A stretch of 64,000 bases of DNA from Phallus indusiatus. Its lineage: Eukaryota > Basidiomycota > Agaricomycetes > Phallales > Phallaceae. The position numbers and the translations under genes were made by a program. The notes beneath the pieces are model-generated. The model made no database searches, was not told the DNA's origin, and saw only the letters and a list, made by a program, of their open reading frames with translations. This document shows, piece after piece, positions 1 to 12,406 of this stretch (positions are counted from its first letter, which is position 1; each line of letters begins with the position of its first letter). Where the stretch lies: positions 868,001 through 932,000 of the forward strand of contig JAQFWX010000008.1 in the NCBI GenBank assembly GCA_027605045.1, written 5' to 3'.

Positions 1-1219
1 GCGTAGCAGAAGCCTATCATCAGACTGACCATGTATCAACCACCATACACCTAATGCCAATGCTGAATTCAAATACTACCCAATCATTATAGTCGAGATT
101 ATTCAAAAACAAACGATTGAACTATCATCATTGCGAGAAAGCTTTTCTGGCGCGGGTTGAGTAGGAGGCGATGTAGCAGGAAACGAATTTGGAATCGCTT
201 CAATCTGAATGTGGAGTTCATAGCGTGACGTCACGCTTCTCAAGCCGGGAAGCCGTGTTGTCCTTCTTTTTTCCTGCCAACAACCTAACAACCTAAATTC
301 AACTATTCATGTGCTTGGGACTCAAATGGAGCATATGATTAGAACATTTATGGCGTACGCAGCCTTTTTCAGCCCACTTTTTCAAGGCTTCTGAATAGGA
401 ACACCTTGTCGAAGCAATTCTGAATTTCAACGCAGCGAACTTGATCATTAATAGCCAAATTTTTTTACATTGTCCATTTGGAAGGTACAAAGTGTATGAC
501 AGAAGGAGGGGTAATCACAAGGTGCAGGATATTAAAGGCCGAGCCATATTTCGATTCTAGGCGTACACAGAAATCTTCTTTATCTGATTCTTATGACACT
601 TGAAGCATGTGCAATGCAACGTGTGCCGGACATCCCTTTAATATAGCTTTAATAACTACCAGGTCCAGATTGCCTTAAATCAATTGCCGGTGTCCAATGG
701 AGCTTGCTCATGGGTTGGCGTCGATGCCCTTGTTGACAATAACGTGGTGGGTTTTTATAGCTTCGTGTGCCTGCGTCGCACTAAGCTTTACCGCCTTCTT
801 TACTCTATTCCTTAGGTCCTTCCAGAAGCACTTGACAAAGTTTAAAAGCTTAAGAAGCCTTGTGCGTCTCCATTGGTTTCACTATTATTACGAATAACCT
901 TGATACTTTCCCCTGCGCCGGATTTCCTTTTCATGTGAACGTCATTTTTCAAACAATGGCACTTGAATTTATCAGAAGCCGTCAGACAAATTTTACCACC
1001 TGCATCTCCTTCATTTGATGCACATGAATATTAAAATGTATGTACATCAGACAATAAGACTGGAATACGTCGCTGCCCATTTTCTCTTGAATTTGGCTTA
1101 CCCTAACTTGAGTAAAATATACGAGACGTTTAAAAAAGGTTCAAACAGGTATATAGGTGTTCAGAATCATTTTTCTTTTTACGGGTTTCGTTTATTTAAT
1201 CGAGTTTTATGACGTGGAA
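1..1219. other. No gene recognised
   Basis: AT-rich sequence with only short open frames (66 codons or fewer on the plus strand), none of which looks like a known protein or can be joined to others by convincing introns. It ends at the left target-site duplication of a MITE. I see nothing to annotate here. Confidence 0.5.
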
Positions 1220-1765
1220 TAGTGATGGGTTGGGTTCGGTTTGAAACCGCGAAAACCGGTTTGGTCTGGGTTTGGTCCGGTTTGGAAACCGAACCCAAGC
1301 TGCGATCCTCGAGAATTACGAACCAGTCTGGAACCGGTTCCAGACCGGTTTGAAACCGGTCTGACTAAGTCACTAAAGCCAATGATTATTCGGTATTTTT
1401 GGCATGAAAATCAGTCCCAGAGCTATGCCTTGAAGATTTTTTTGCCCACAGTTCCTTTCAGGTTATTGTTTCTAGGCTTTTCAGTGACTAGGAATTTGTC
1501 TACGGCCCCATCTTAGACCCATACGGTAGGCGGAGGAGCATGCCGGACTTGTGCCGGACATTACTCATCGCGATTACTAATCATTAGCGCCCAACAAGTG
1601 CTATGTTTGCTAACTCTTTCTAAACCACTGTCAAACCGGTTTCGAACCGGTTTGGAACTGGTTTCGGACTGAACTGGGATCAAACCTAACCGAAACCACG
1701 ATGAGCCCTCAAGTACAAACTGGTTTCGAACCAAACCAGACCGAACCAAACCCAACCCATCACTA
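1220..1765. mobile_element. hAT-type MITE (546 bp, TIRs plus 8-bp TSD)
   Basis: The element starts TAGTGATGGGTTGGGTTCGG and ends with the inverted complement of TAGTGATGGGTTGGGTTTGG, so the first 20 bases of the two terminal repeats differ at one position. The sequence ACGTGGAA flanks it directly at 1212-1219 and 1766-1773, an exact 8-bp target-site duplication. Both arms (about 1225-1375 and 1610-1760) are packed with degenerate palindromic units of the type GGTTTSRAACC, so a single strand could fold back along its length. There is no transposase frame; the short frames inside are low-complexity. Known: 8-bp duplications together with TA(G)TG-type termini are the signature of hAT transposons. 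Inferred: a non-autonomous element moved by a hAT transposase elsewhere in the genome. The perfect duplication suggests insertion in the fairly recent past. Confidence 0.85.
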
Positions 1766-1773
1766 ACGTGGAA

Positions 1774-2473
1774 CTACTAAGGGCCTACTTTGATATTTCC
1801 CGTTGTAATCACGTTAAGTAAAAGGATTTTCGATGGCAAAACGCGACTTTGATTGTGAGTATATGCGTCGGTTTGTGAATTTTATGAAGTTACTTATAGA
1901 GTTATTGTTATTCTCGTCCGGTAGTTTAAACCGGTACCTCGAAAGAATGCATTGGAAATGTACCGGTCTCTTTCGTACTCTCATGGTTCATGGCGGACAA
2001 ATCCTTCTGTTCTTGACATTTCAAACACTTAGTAATGAGGTCTTCGGGTGCCTTATTAGACGACGTTGAGAGTAATTGGTAATGAACCAAGTGCTCACGT
2101 CTTGTTAATTTAGAATATTGAACGCTGAGCTGTTAAGCATTGAAGCCGCTCATGTCGGATCTTTAGTATGTTTCCTATTGCTGTTATAGGGAATAAGCGA
2201 AGCATTTGTCCGGAAGTCTAGCAATACAAAACAATAAGATAGAATTCATGATGCTAATGCCATGCACCGCTATCCTAAGCTTCTGTTATCAAGATTTGAC
2301 TCAACGGAATTTAGCCATTATCAAATTAAGTGTACAACCGGGAGATATATCGTAGCCGAAGAAAAATACAACCATTACTAGCACACTACAGTAATTCATC
2401 TCTACTCTTATGCAGTCAAAACAGCGTTGGGATCTTTGAATACCTAAACCAAAAACAGTCAGTCTCGTCAGGC
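1774..2473. other. No gene recognised; 3' flank of condensin gene
   Basis: Short unrelated open frames only. The last part is the 3' flank of the minus-strand condensin gene, whose stop codon is at 2474-2476. No terminal repeats or coding similarity are visible. Confidence 0.45.
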
Positions 2474-5400
2474 TCAAGATTTAAAAAAAACCAGAAAGAC
2501 GAAAATCACCTGGAGATTCCATAAATTACCAACTCCTCTTTCATCATGGACAGCATCATCGGCGACTTCTTCACCTTTGACGCCGTCAACCTGAACCCTC
2601 AGACCTTCCTCGTTCGCAAGATGTAAAAGACAAATAAAACAAAAGCTGGTGCTAATTTCAGACATTTTGTCTGGAGGGTAACTTTCTTTGAGACGCGTTA
2701 TGACGGTTTCGAAGACTCGACCGTCCGGTTGTGATTTCGCAGGTCGGGACGACATCCGTGTATCACCATCAGCGATCTTGAGAAAAAAAAAACAAGATTT
2801 TCAGATATCTGGTGCCCAATTATAAAAACACACTTATTTACCTCCATTTCCACATCACCTTCCTCGTCCTCATCCCGCTGTTGCGCGGATATCTCATCCT
2901 CGTCAGGCAGAATCTCGATGACATCGCTTAGACCCTTCCAAATATTCTCCTTCAATTTCCTTACATCAACCCTCTTTGCTCGTTTAGCATAGTTTACAAA
3001 TTCGGGGCGAATCCGCCTGCTCAGACCTTCCGTCGCGGCAAGCAAATTCTGTTCTTCAGGGTCGACCGACGCATCAACACCAGATCTCCCCTCGCCTTCA
3101 AAAACGTCTTCGTAGCCACCCCCATCTTCGTAGTCGTCATGGAAAAACTGGGTATTGAAGGGTATAGCACCGCCATCAACAGCTAATGAGAGTTTGAAAT
3201 CAGATGATCAAGATCGATAATTAACGCATCAGAAGCTCACTTTCATCCTGAGCGTCCAGTTGTGCCTGCGCCTGATCCGCAGCTGCCTGTGCCCAAAACC
3301 GTTCATCGACTTCCCCATCGCCTTCATTGATTCGGGCACGATGACCGCGCATCTTAAGCTGTGATACCGCGTTAGGAAAACGTTAGAGATAGCAGGAAGG
3401 GCTGCATACTGAGAACTTGGGCTTTAAGAATAAAGTAACGAGCTGTCGACTCGTGAAATGCATATCGTCGGGGAGTGTTTGATCAACTCGTTTCTCCTTC
3501 TCCTTGGCCTTCTTACCACCTCCTGTTCGAGCATTCAAAGGGGCGAAAAGCTCTTTAACACTAATGTCAAGAGGTTTTGAGAAATCAATCTTATTGGCGT
3601 CCTTGTCTTTCTTCTCTCGCCGAGCTTTCGGTCCAGCAGGTTCACCTGCATTCGAATCTACAGCATCAAGTGCTTTTGATAGAAAAAAATCGAATTCAGG
3701 GGTTTGCAACTTCTTATAGGAAAGAGAAGACACTCACGTCGGCGGACAGTTCTTTTGACCTTCCAGTGTTCAGGACCAGCCCAATTCTTCAAAAAGTTCT
3801 GATCGAAATAGTCCATCATACCCCCGCCATCGGCTCCACCGTCCGTCTCCCCAGCTGTCATCGCCATAACAAAATTGCGTTCATTAGGCACGCGCCGAGG
3901 ATCAAACGGTTCATAGGGAGCAGCCCCGGTTGCTCCGTTCGGATTTGCATACGCAGGGGCAGACGCACTGGGATCACCATAGTTGTCTCCACTGTAATCA
4001 TCTTCCACTGCTTGATCGCCGACAAAAAAGTCTTCCACTTGAGGAGCGCCGTGAGACATAGAATCAACGCCGCCATCGGTCGGTATCAAACCGTCGTTAT
4101 TATCATGGAGATCGTCCATGATCATGTTATCAGCAACTCCGGCATCGTTATCGTCTTCGTCACTGTCCAGGTTTGTATCAGGGACATTGATGTCAGTAAA
4201 ATCGAAAGCACCACGCTCGAAGGAAAAGCCTTCTAATGACTGTGAGATGGCTTTCGTCGAGAGAAGGTCGAGAGAAGGCAAGAAATCTCCTGCAGACAGC
4301 ATCAGTAAGTGAAATAGAACAGTTTACCGTTCATAAGGTGCTCACGTCGCAGGTTACTAAGATCTATCAAATCTTCAGGTTCTTCTGTTTCGTACTGATC
4401 AGCATCGTCGCCTTCTCCATTTTCTCCTGATGCGGCAACACAATCGCCTGCATCGAATACAACACGAAGGCAACCTGCGCCAAGTCCCAAGTTGAGATGG
4501 TTCATTAGGAGACCTTGGGCTCCGCTTTCGTCAAAGTCGGCACATGTTTTCTTGAATAACGGATCCACCATAAACTCAAGCTCAAGCTTCTTTGTACGCA
4601 GCTGAGCGGCAGACTTGGCTAGTGTCGATTCAGTACGGTGTTTCCCAGTGTTGCGTTTCTTTTGGGGATCATGTGCTTGGTCTGAGTGATCTTCCAAGTT
4701 TTCCGTATCTGTGAAAAAAGGGATTAACAGGAAAATACCATGCCATAGAACAAAGACAACGCACGGCCTTCGCTAGCCAAGTTGCTCACGAGCTTAAAGG
4801 TCTCTGTACCGACGCTGTCCACACGACTTGTCCAGATTTTCACACATCCGTCTAGCGTACATGATGCCTTTTGAAAGTTGATTGAGTTGTCGGTTACATT
4901 CCGCAGCAGGGACATATCGTGAAAATAGTCGATTAGCGCAAAATTCCATGAATTCGTTGGGTTTATTTTCTAGAAGAGACACATGTTTTCGACGTAGTTC
5001 ATTTGTTATGCATCGTTTTACGCACATTGTCTGTCGCAAGTTTCATCCATTCTTCAAAATTACTGCTCATAACATCTAATGGGACTTGGACAAGAGGTGC
5101 TTCCTCTACCGCGTTAATGTTGCCAATAGACGGTCGGGCCCGAAGAGTGTCCCCATTGTTCTGGGTAGGTTGACTAGAAGCTGGTACGGTTCTTGTCTCG
5201 TCGTTACCAGGTGAAGGCGCTGAAGGCATAGCGTCGTCTATTTCTTCCAAAGAGGGTTGAGCCAGAATTTTATTGCTTTTGCGTCTGCGACGTTTCTCGG
5301 CCAGATCATCGTTTATATCGTTGAGACTAACGGTACGTAAAGGCATACGACTCTCGTTAGATGGAGTATGGTTGAGCGTGTCGGAGGAAATATCTTTCAG

Positions 5401-5634
5401 GGCCGCTGTTGCGTCGCCGTGGTGTTTTTTTCGGAGTGATTTGGATGGGGATTGGGTTTGGTCTCGGTATTGTTTTGTTGTAAGAGCGCGGGGAGTGTTT
5501 TCAATGTCAGATACGTCTTCCTCTGAAGACGCGACCGACGGACGAATAGTTTTTGCGCGGGGGCGCGTTGAACGCGATGTCGACATGGTGGTTAGAAATT
5601 GGGAGGGGAAATTTGTTGAGACGCGGGTGGTCAC
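2474..5634 (-). CDS. BRN1: Condensin complex subunit 2 (kleisin Brn1/CAP-H/Barren)
   Basis: This is the kleisin of condensin I, which bridges the Smc2/Smc4 heads and is needed for mitotic chromosome compaction. Eight exons join in frame: 5634-5026, 4969-4765, 4708-4346, 4289-3738, 3672-3410, 3358-3241, 3182-2842 and 2776-2474. They give 917 residues from the first ATG, or 901 from the Met at 5586, which starts MSTSRSTRPRAK and is equally plausible. Family landmarks in order are the N-terminal Smc2-binding segment (WNFALIDYFHDMSLLRN), TLDGCVKIWTSRVDSV, an acidic middle, MWAGPEHW-type WAGPEHWKVKR, the IDFSKPLD segment, and the C-terminal winged helix ending MSEISTSFCFICLLHLANE. The last 20 or so residues after that are not conserved and may be unspliced tail. 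It is divergent from MET5. Every junction is GT-AG with matching phase, so the gene looks intact. Confidence 0.93.
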
Positions 5635-5993
5635 GTGGCCGATGTCACGCGTTTGCCCAATCAGGATTTAAGCCGATCCGGTGATATGATACAACAAAGT
5701 TGTGCAAAAACACTATTCATATGATAAAGGAAAAACGTGTTTGAAAGCACTTCATTTTTTTTTTGAAATTACTGTCATAAATCACTGGGTGCGACGGAAC
5801 ATTTGTCAACATCATTAGTTGTACCGACTCGGATGCTGACTAAACCACCGAATCTCACGGGCGTCTAGGAAATTGCGCAATCTGCAAAAAACGGACGTGG
5901 AATGCGTATATAGACAGAAGTCTTAGCGTGTGATATCCAGCAAACAGCTTTCTTTAGCACCGTTTCGCTGCTGCCAGACAATTTCAGCGCAAA
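5635..5993. promoter_or_regulatory. Divergent promoter region, BRN1 / MET5
   Basis: This 359-bp gap separates the two start codons. A TATA-like gtatatag lies at about 5906-5913, roughly 85 bp before the MET5 ATG. A TCACGTG E-box at 5631-5637 overlaps the first possible BRN1 ATG. It would be upstream, in the shared promoter, if BRN1 really starts at 5586. In yeasts this motif is the Cbf1 site of sulfur-assimilation genes, so a role in MET5 control is possible but rests on one short match. CT-rich stretches typical of fungal core promoters precede MET5. Confidence 0.4.
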
Positions 5994-8900
5994 ATGTCCG
6001 CAACAGCCTCGACATCGTCACAGACAGCAGTCGGGAGGATTGCCCATCTCGCTTCGACGTTTGTGCTCGATACACTTCCCCGCCCACCTGCAAGTACGGT
6101 GTTTGAAGATACGAATACGACCCGAGTTCGCTGTTCTTCCGATCCAGGATCGATCCTGGTCAGGAATAGCGTCAAGTGTGGACTCCAATCCCTGCTTGTA
6201 TCATCACCTCGAGACGTCTTGCCTGGTCTAATCCCACACATTCCCGCTTTGGAGAAAAGCCCCATTGTCATACATGTCGCTGTCACAAACAATGACCTAG
6301 CAGATGCCTTGGCTTTACGTCTTCATGTCCCATTTGTGTTGTACTCTTCGACGCCACAACAAGCGCACGATCAAGCACTCCTTGCTTCTCGTCTGGCAAG
6401 TTCGGAAAAGAAGACTGTCGTTCATATCTTCCACCCCACCGCCAAACCACAACCCCAGCATATAATCGAGGTTGAAACGGAAAAGGTTCTGCCTTTCATT
6501 CAAGCCGAACCACACCACCCAGCATCGAATGGATATGCCAACGGAACAAACGGACATGTCAATGGAACAACCGGACATGCTAATGGCGTGAACGGACACG
6601 AGAAAGCCGCTAATGGTCATGCTGGTAACGAAACTCCACATAGTCCTGGGTCACCGACGACCCAGAATTCGAACCATAACCATATTCTCTTCAATGCATA
6701 TGAATCCGCCGGCCTTGATACCCTTGCCTTGGTTCGTCGTGCCATACGTCCAATCACCTATACAGGTCCCAGTAATCCTACCGCAATCCTTGTCACGCTC
6801 GGACGAACCGCCATCGACGAAAAATGCCTTACATCCCTCCACGATGTCGGATCATTGAGCATATCACTTCTTTCTCCTCTTCCTCCTTCCAAGTTATTGG
6901 CACGAATTCCGCCATCCGTTGAGCGTATTGTTATCCTCGAGCAAATTACTTCCTGGCCTACGAAATATACACCTCTTTTCTTAGATGTCATATCCTCGAT
7001 CCAACATCGAGAGCCAAGACCCTATGTCGTTCAGGGTACGTTAGGCCCGCTCGCGGAATCAGCTGAAATCGCCGCCATCGACATAAAGAAGTTAATCTCA
7101 AAGGCGACCCCTAATTCATTTGCACCAATACACCTCGGTCCTTCGTTTTCGGAAACTTCACTACCTGCTCCAGCGGCCGTGGAAATTCCTGCATATGAAA
7201 CGGCATATACCAAGATTCTCTCCACGCTTTTCGGAGACGATCTCACCATTGAGAATGCACCAGATCATATTCCAATATACGGCGACATTGCAACACGCCC
7301 CGATTTCGCTCTTGGTCGTGTGCAGGTGGAACTCGAAGAAAGGGATGCCCTCGTACAAGCCGTCCAGACCTTCCTTCAAGATTCAAAGCGAAGCTCCTTA
7401 TATCCTAAACTGTCTTCTGTCCTTACAAAGTGGCTCCTTTCCAAAGACGATGTTACGCAGAGCAATATCTTAGCGGAACAGATTCTCCCACTGTTACCCG
7501 AAAAAGACTCCAACCTGCGCTCACTTTACTCCCGTCGTAGCCACTTTTCGCACTCTTCACGGTGGATAATAGGTTCCGATGCATGGTCGTACGATTTAGG
7601 AGCGTCCGGATTGCACCATCTTCTTTCATCCAAAGCCAATGTCAACCTGCTTTTGCTCGACACCACCCCATACACACTACGAGATGCTTCGCCAGCTACA
7701 CGCAAGAAAGATGCAGGTTTATACGCAATGAACCACGGGGACGTATACGTTGCCAGTGTCGCCGTATATTCTTCATACGGACAGGTTTTGCAAGCTCTTG
7801 CCGAAGCGGACAAGTTCAATGGACCTAGTGTGGTACTTGCATATCTCCCATACGAATTCCCTTCTTCTCCAACAGCAGAACCTATCGGTGCACTTGACGT
7901 GCTCAAGGAAACTAAACTCGCGGTGGATGCGGGTTACTGGCCGTTGTATCGATGGAATCCGGCTAAAGAACGTAGAGGCGAAGAACCGTTTTCATTAGAC
8001 TCGGAGGCGATTAAGGCGGATCTTGAAGCTTTCCTCGATAGGCAGAATCATTTGAGCCAGTTAGTTCGAAACACTTCTGAACTGGCGAGTGAAATTGTCG
8101 GTTCATTGGGTGAGAATTTGAAAGAGGTACGTTCATATACACCGCGGCGCTTATTTTTGAATTTAGTGTTTTTCTCTTGTAAAGTCTCGTCGTAAAAAGG
8201 CCCAAGAATCTTATGATGCTCTTCTTAATGCACTAGATGGACCTCCTCTTCTCGTTCTCTACGCATCCGATGGCGGTGCTGCAGAAAAAATGGCGAAAAG
8301 ACTAGCAGCGCGTGCTAAAACCCGAGGACTGGCATCACGCGTTCAAACATTCGACTCTTTCCCATTCGCAGATCTCGCTAAAGAGCCTTACATTGCTTTC
8401 GTAACTTCGACAGCGGGACAAGGTGAACCACCGCAGAATGGGAGAGATACTTTCAAAGCTATCAATGCCGCCGTTGCGAAAGGAGAAAAGATTCTGTCAG
8501 GACTCAAGTATGCCGTGTTTGGATTAGGAGATAGTCGGTACTGGCCTCGAGGAGAGGACAAGCACTATTATAATCGACCTGGAAAAGATCTTGATGCTAA
8601 ATTGGCTCTGCTTGGTGCAGAACGTGTCGCCGAACCAGGCTTTGGAGACGATCAAGATGCGGACGGACCTCAAACGGGGTACAAAATCTGGGAACCGCTA
8701 GTCTGGAAAGCCCTGGGCGTTGACAATGTCGAAATCGTCGAAGCTGAGCCCGAAACCATTACGAACGAGCACATCAAGATTGCGTCCAACTTTTTACGGG
8801 GGACTATAGCTGAAGGTTTACTGGACACGAGTACGGGTGCGCTTGCTCCGACTGATGGGCAGGTGACCAAGTTCCACGGTATATACGAGCAAGACGATCG

Positions 8901-10904
8901 GGATATACGAGATGAACGGAAGGAGCAGGGTCTTGAGCCTGCTTATGCGTTTATGGTTCGAGTTCGAATGCCTGGAGGTGTGTGTACACCCGCTCAATGG
9001 CTCGCTATGGATCGAATTGCGGATGAACGAGGGAACAGCACTCTCAAGCTTACGACGAGGCAGACGTTCCAGTTCCATGGTGTTATTAAGCGACACTTGA
9101 AGCCTTCTATACAGGCTATCAACCGCGCGTTGCTTGATACCATTGCTGCGTGTGGTGACGTTAACAGGTTAGGTTTCATAATGATTTTTGTTTGAAGTGT
9201 TATGGTTCTTACGTTTTGATGTATAGGAATGTGTTGTGCTCGTCTATGCCCCCGCTGAAACATATACACGAAGAAATGTACATGTTCGCGAAAAAGTTGA
9301 GCGAGAAACTCAAGCCTCGTACGACAGCTTACCATGAGATATGGCTGGACAAGAAGATGGTAGCAGGTGATGCTGTGAAGGATTTCGAGCCGATGTACGG
9401 CGCATATTATCTCCCACGAAAGGTATGTTTGTAATTCGATTTCCAAAAAAAAAAGAACAACACGTTTCCTCTAACGCTGAATTTTTGTTAGTTTAAAATT
9501 GCTGTGGCGTGTCCGCCCCATAATGATGTGGATGTGTTTGCGAACGATGTTGGCTTTATTGCTATTCCTAGCAAGGATGAACGGCACCTTTTGGGCTTCA
9601 ATGTGACCGCTGGAGGAGGTATGGGTGTAACCCATTCGAATAAGAAGACGTATCCTCGTTTGGGTGACGTTCTCGGCTTTGTGACTGTTGAACAAGCATA
9701 TGTCATTGCCGAGGCGATATTGACTACCCAACGGGACAATGGGAATCGTCAAGAGTATGTAGATTTGTGTTTTCTTTCTGATACAGTGATGCTCACTATT
9801 TTCTTTTTAGTCGCAAGGTAATATAAATAGGCCAATGAATGTATTTCATTTTTCTGACGCAACACACAGAATGCTCGCTTGAAGTATACCATTGACCGTA
9901 TGGGATTAGATGTTTTCAAAGCCGAAGTAGAACGCCGAGCAGGTTTCAAATTCGAACTCGCAAGACCTTTTGAATTCAACTCCAACGTTGACTACTTCGG
10001 ATGGCAGAAGGGACTAGACAACAAGCATCATTTCACCGCGTTCATCGAAAACGGACGTGTCCAAGATGAACCTGGAAAGGATTTCAAGACTGCTATAAGG
10101 GAGATTGCCAAAGTACACAAAGGCACGTTCAGGTTGACGTGTAATCAGCATTTGATTATTGCGGATGTGCCTGAGGAAGAGGTACCGAGGATTAAAGTGT
10201 TGTTGAAGAAATACAAATTGGATAATTTGGAGTTTTCTGGACTTCGTCTTTCGTCCTCTGCTTGTGTTGCATTCCCGACGTGTGGTCTTGCTATGGCAGA
10301 GTCGGAAAGGGTATGTTTTTTTTTAGTTTGATTGTTTCATTATTGTCTTACATGTGCTCTTAGTACCTTCCGATTTTGATTGACAAAGTCGAAAAAATAT
10401 GCGAGGAAAACGGATTGAGGAATGACTCAATAGTGATGCGGATGACTGGTTGTCCTAACGGATGTGCTAGGCCTTATGTTGCAGGTTCGAGTTCATATAT
10501 GCAATATGAGTTGTATCATTATTGTTAACTTGGCTTTGTTTTTCAGAGGTTGCATTTGTGGGCAAATCGCCCGGTGTATACGTCATGTTACTGGGAGGCG
10601 GGTATTACGGTCAACGATTGAACAAAATCTATCGAGGTTCGGTTTCTATCTAAATTCCGCGCTTATTGTCCCTACTCAGCCCTTTTTTTTCTTTCTTGTT
10701 TTGATCGGAACAGAATCGGTGACCGAGCCGGAGATTCTAAACATTTTACGGCCGATGATTAAGCGGTATGCTTTGGAACGGCTTGAAGGAGAACGATTCG
10801 GGGACTTTACAATTCGGGCAGGGTACATCGCTCCGACCAGTTCTGGGAAGGAGTGGTACGATCGTGCCGGCGGAGAGGGAGAATATCACGTGGATACTGC
10901 ATGA
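5994..10904 (+). CDS. MET5: Sulfite reductase [NADPH] hemoprotein beta subunit
   Basis: It reduces sulfite to sulfide in the assimilation pathway to cysteine and methionine, together with the flavoprotein alpha subunit (Met10). Nine exons join in frame: 5994-8126, 8185-9167, 9227-9422, 9492-9754, 9811-9817, 9870-10310, 10364-10484, 10547-10636 and 10714-10904, giving 1474 residues, normal for fungal Met5. Domain order is a pyruvate-ferredoxin-oxidoreductase-like region (about 1-700), a flavodoxin domain ([42 protein letters not shown]) and then the nitrite/sulfite reductase halves. The siroheme/4Fe-4S cysteines are intact as CVAFPTC and CPNGC. An Asn-Gly-His-rich insert is encoded at about 6526-6640. 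Exon 5 is only 7 nt but is required for frame and restores [15 protein letters not shown]. No defects are visible. Confidence 0.96.
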
Positions 10905-12406
10905 AGGCCGGAGTCAACCGGTGCACTGTTGGTAATGAATGCATGGCGATGACCGCAGCAACTAGTTGTCGTTGTGTTGCCTAGTTCGTCTGCGTTCACT
11001 TTTTTTACACACTCAGGTTCGCACCACGAGATCGTTTCCCCTGCGATCAAATTTTCTTTTTCTTTTTCAGCATTTCTTCGATATGAATCATTATGCATGA
11101 ATATGCCCATCAAAATGCCCATCCTGACTATTATTTTGCATGTATTTCAATACAAATAGTAGATTGTTCCTGTACGAGTATTCAACACAGACACTAGATC
11201 ATTTTATATTGACACTTTGGGAATCGCCGGTGAATATATACCTTTCAACAACAATAGTAGTCTTTCAAAATTGCCGAGTGCACTGGTCAATATTTTCAGT
11301 CGGACACTGGTTTTTGTTAGGTCAGCACCGCCAAGTCATTCATTCATTGCCACGTGTTGGAATTGAAATGGTGCAAGAGCTCGCGTGACAGTGTGAGAAG
11401 CGCAAAAAATGACAGGTTACATAACGCGACGTGGATCGATCTCCTGCCCTGCCTCGTCCTAATCTCCTATCAAAATCGAAGGGGGGAGCGATGTCTTATC
11501 ATTATAATAATCATAATCAAAATCAAATCATAATCACAGCATAGCAGTAGCATAGCGCGGATTCTATCGGTACAGGGTAAACTTCTCTCCACCCTCCCTC
11601 TATTCAGAAGGAAAGTTCCCGGGCCGACTCTAACTTTGAACGGCGTATATGGATAGGATGTGTAAAGAACCAACGGAACGAAAAAGCGTAATCCTATTCC
11701 GGCGGGAGAGGAGAAGAATAGCTTATCGATGATTGGACAGCGAATCCATCTCAAATGACGAGACCAGAATTTAGAAGGTCGATTCACCGCACTAGGTTCT
11801 AGTTCAGTTTCAGTTCAGCTGGGCTTGAGCTTGAGCGTGCGTGCTCAGTGCGTGCCCACGGAACCTCTCAAATGAAATACTTTCCCCCCGCAGCGTAAAC
11901 AGCCCACACACACACACCCACATACAGAATTAGAGAATTAAGCAAATAGTATAATATTGTTCTTTGTTTTTATTATTATATATATTCTGATCTGGAGTCT
12001 CCCTTTTATTTTGGTAGTAGAGAAGGCAACTGGTAGTAGTGGCATAGTATGTAGTCAAAAGTAAAAAGACTTTATCTGCAATACAGCGGTGCGCAGCAGC
12101 GCATAGAGAGCATGGTAAGGGGTAGTAGTATGGAGAGGGAACCAAATTGTGTTTAGAGATACATATTGTGCGATGCGACATGGGAGCGGAGCTAGTTATT
12201 GCTACATGAGACGGGAAGAAAGATAGGATAAAGTCAAACCAAAAGAAGAAAAAAATCGACGTGTGTAAAGGGTGTCATGCGAGGGTGGAGAGAGATAAGA
12301 GCGGATCGAAATCGAAACGACGGGGAGAATACGAATGTTCATGCCAGAGAGTGAGAGAGTGAGAAAACGAAAACGGGAAAAGGTGGGGGAAGAGGAGAGA
12401 AGATTG
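10905..12406. other. Intergenic region, no gene recognised
   Basis: About 1.5 kb of 3' flank and non-coding sequence. Open frames on both strands are short, serine/phenylalanine-rich and typical of chance translation. Around 11790-11835 there are imperfect direct repeats of cagttcag and gcttgagc, and at 11900-11925 a CACACA run. No RNA gene is seen. Confidence 0.45.

Noticed and set aside
697..897. Small plus-strand frame with a hydrophobic segment
   Set aside because: Short, without recognisable motifs, promoter or introns. It is indistinguishable from chance.
1225..1760. GGTTTSRAACC palindromes as transcription-factor operators
   Set aside because: They are confined to the MITE arms and are better explained as its internal repeats.
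6315..6641. Antisense frames inside the sulfite reductase gene
   Set aside because: They lie wholly within a long, well-supported coding exon on the other strand and show no family features.
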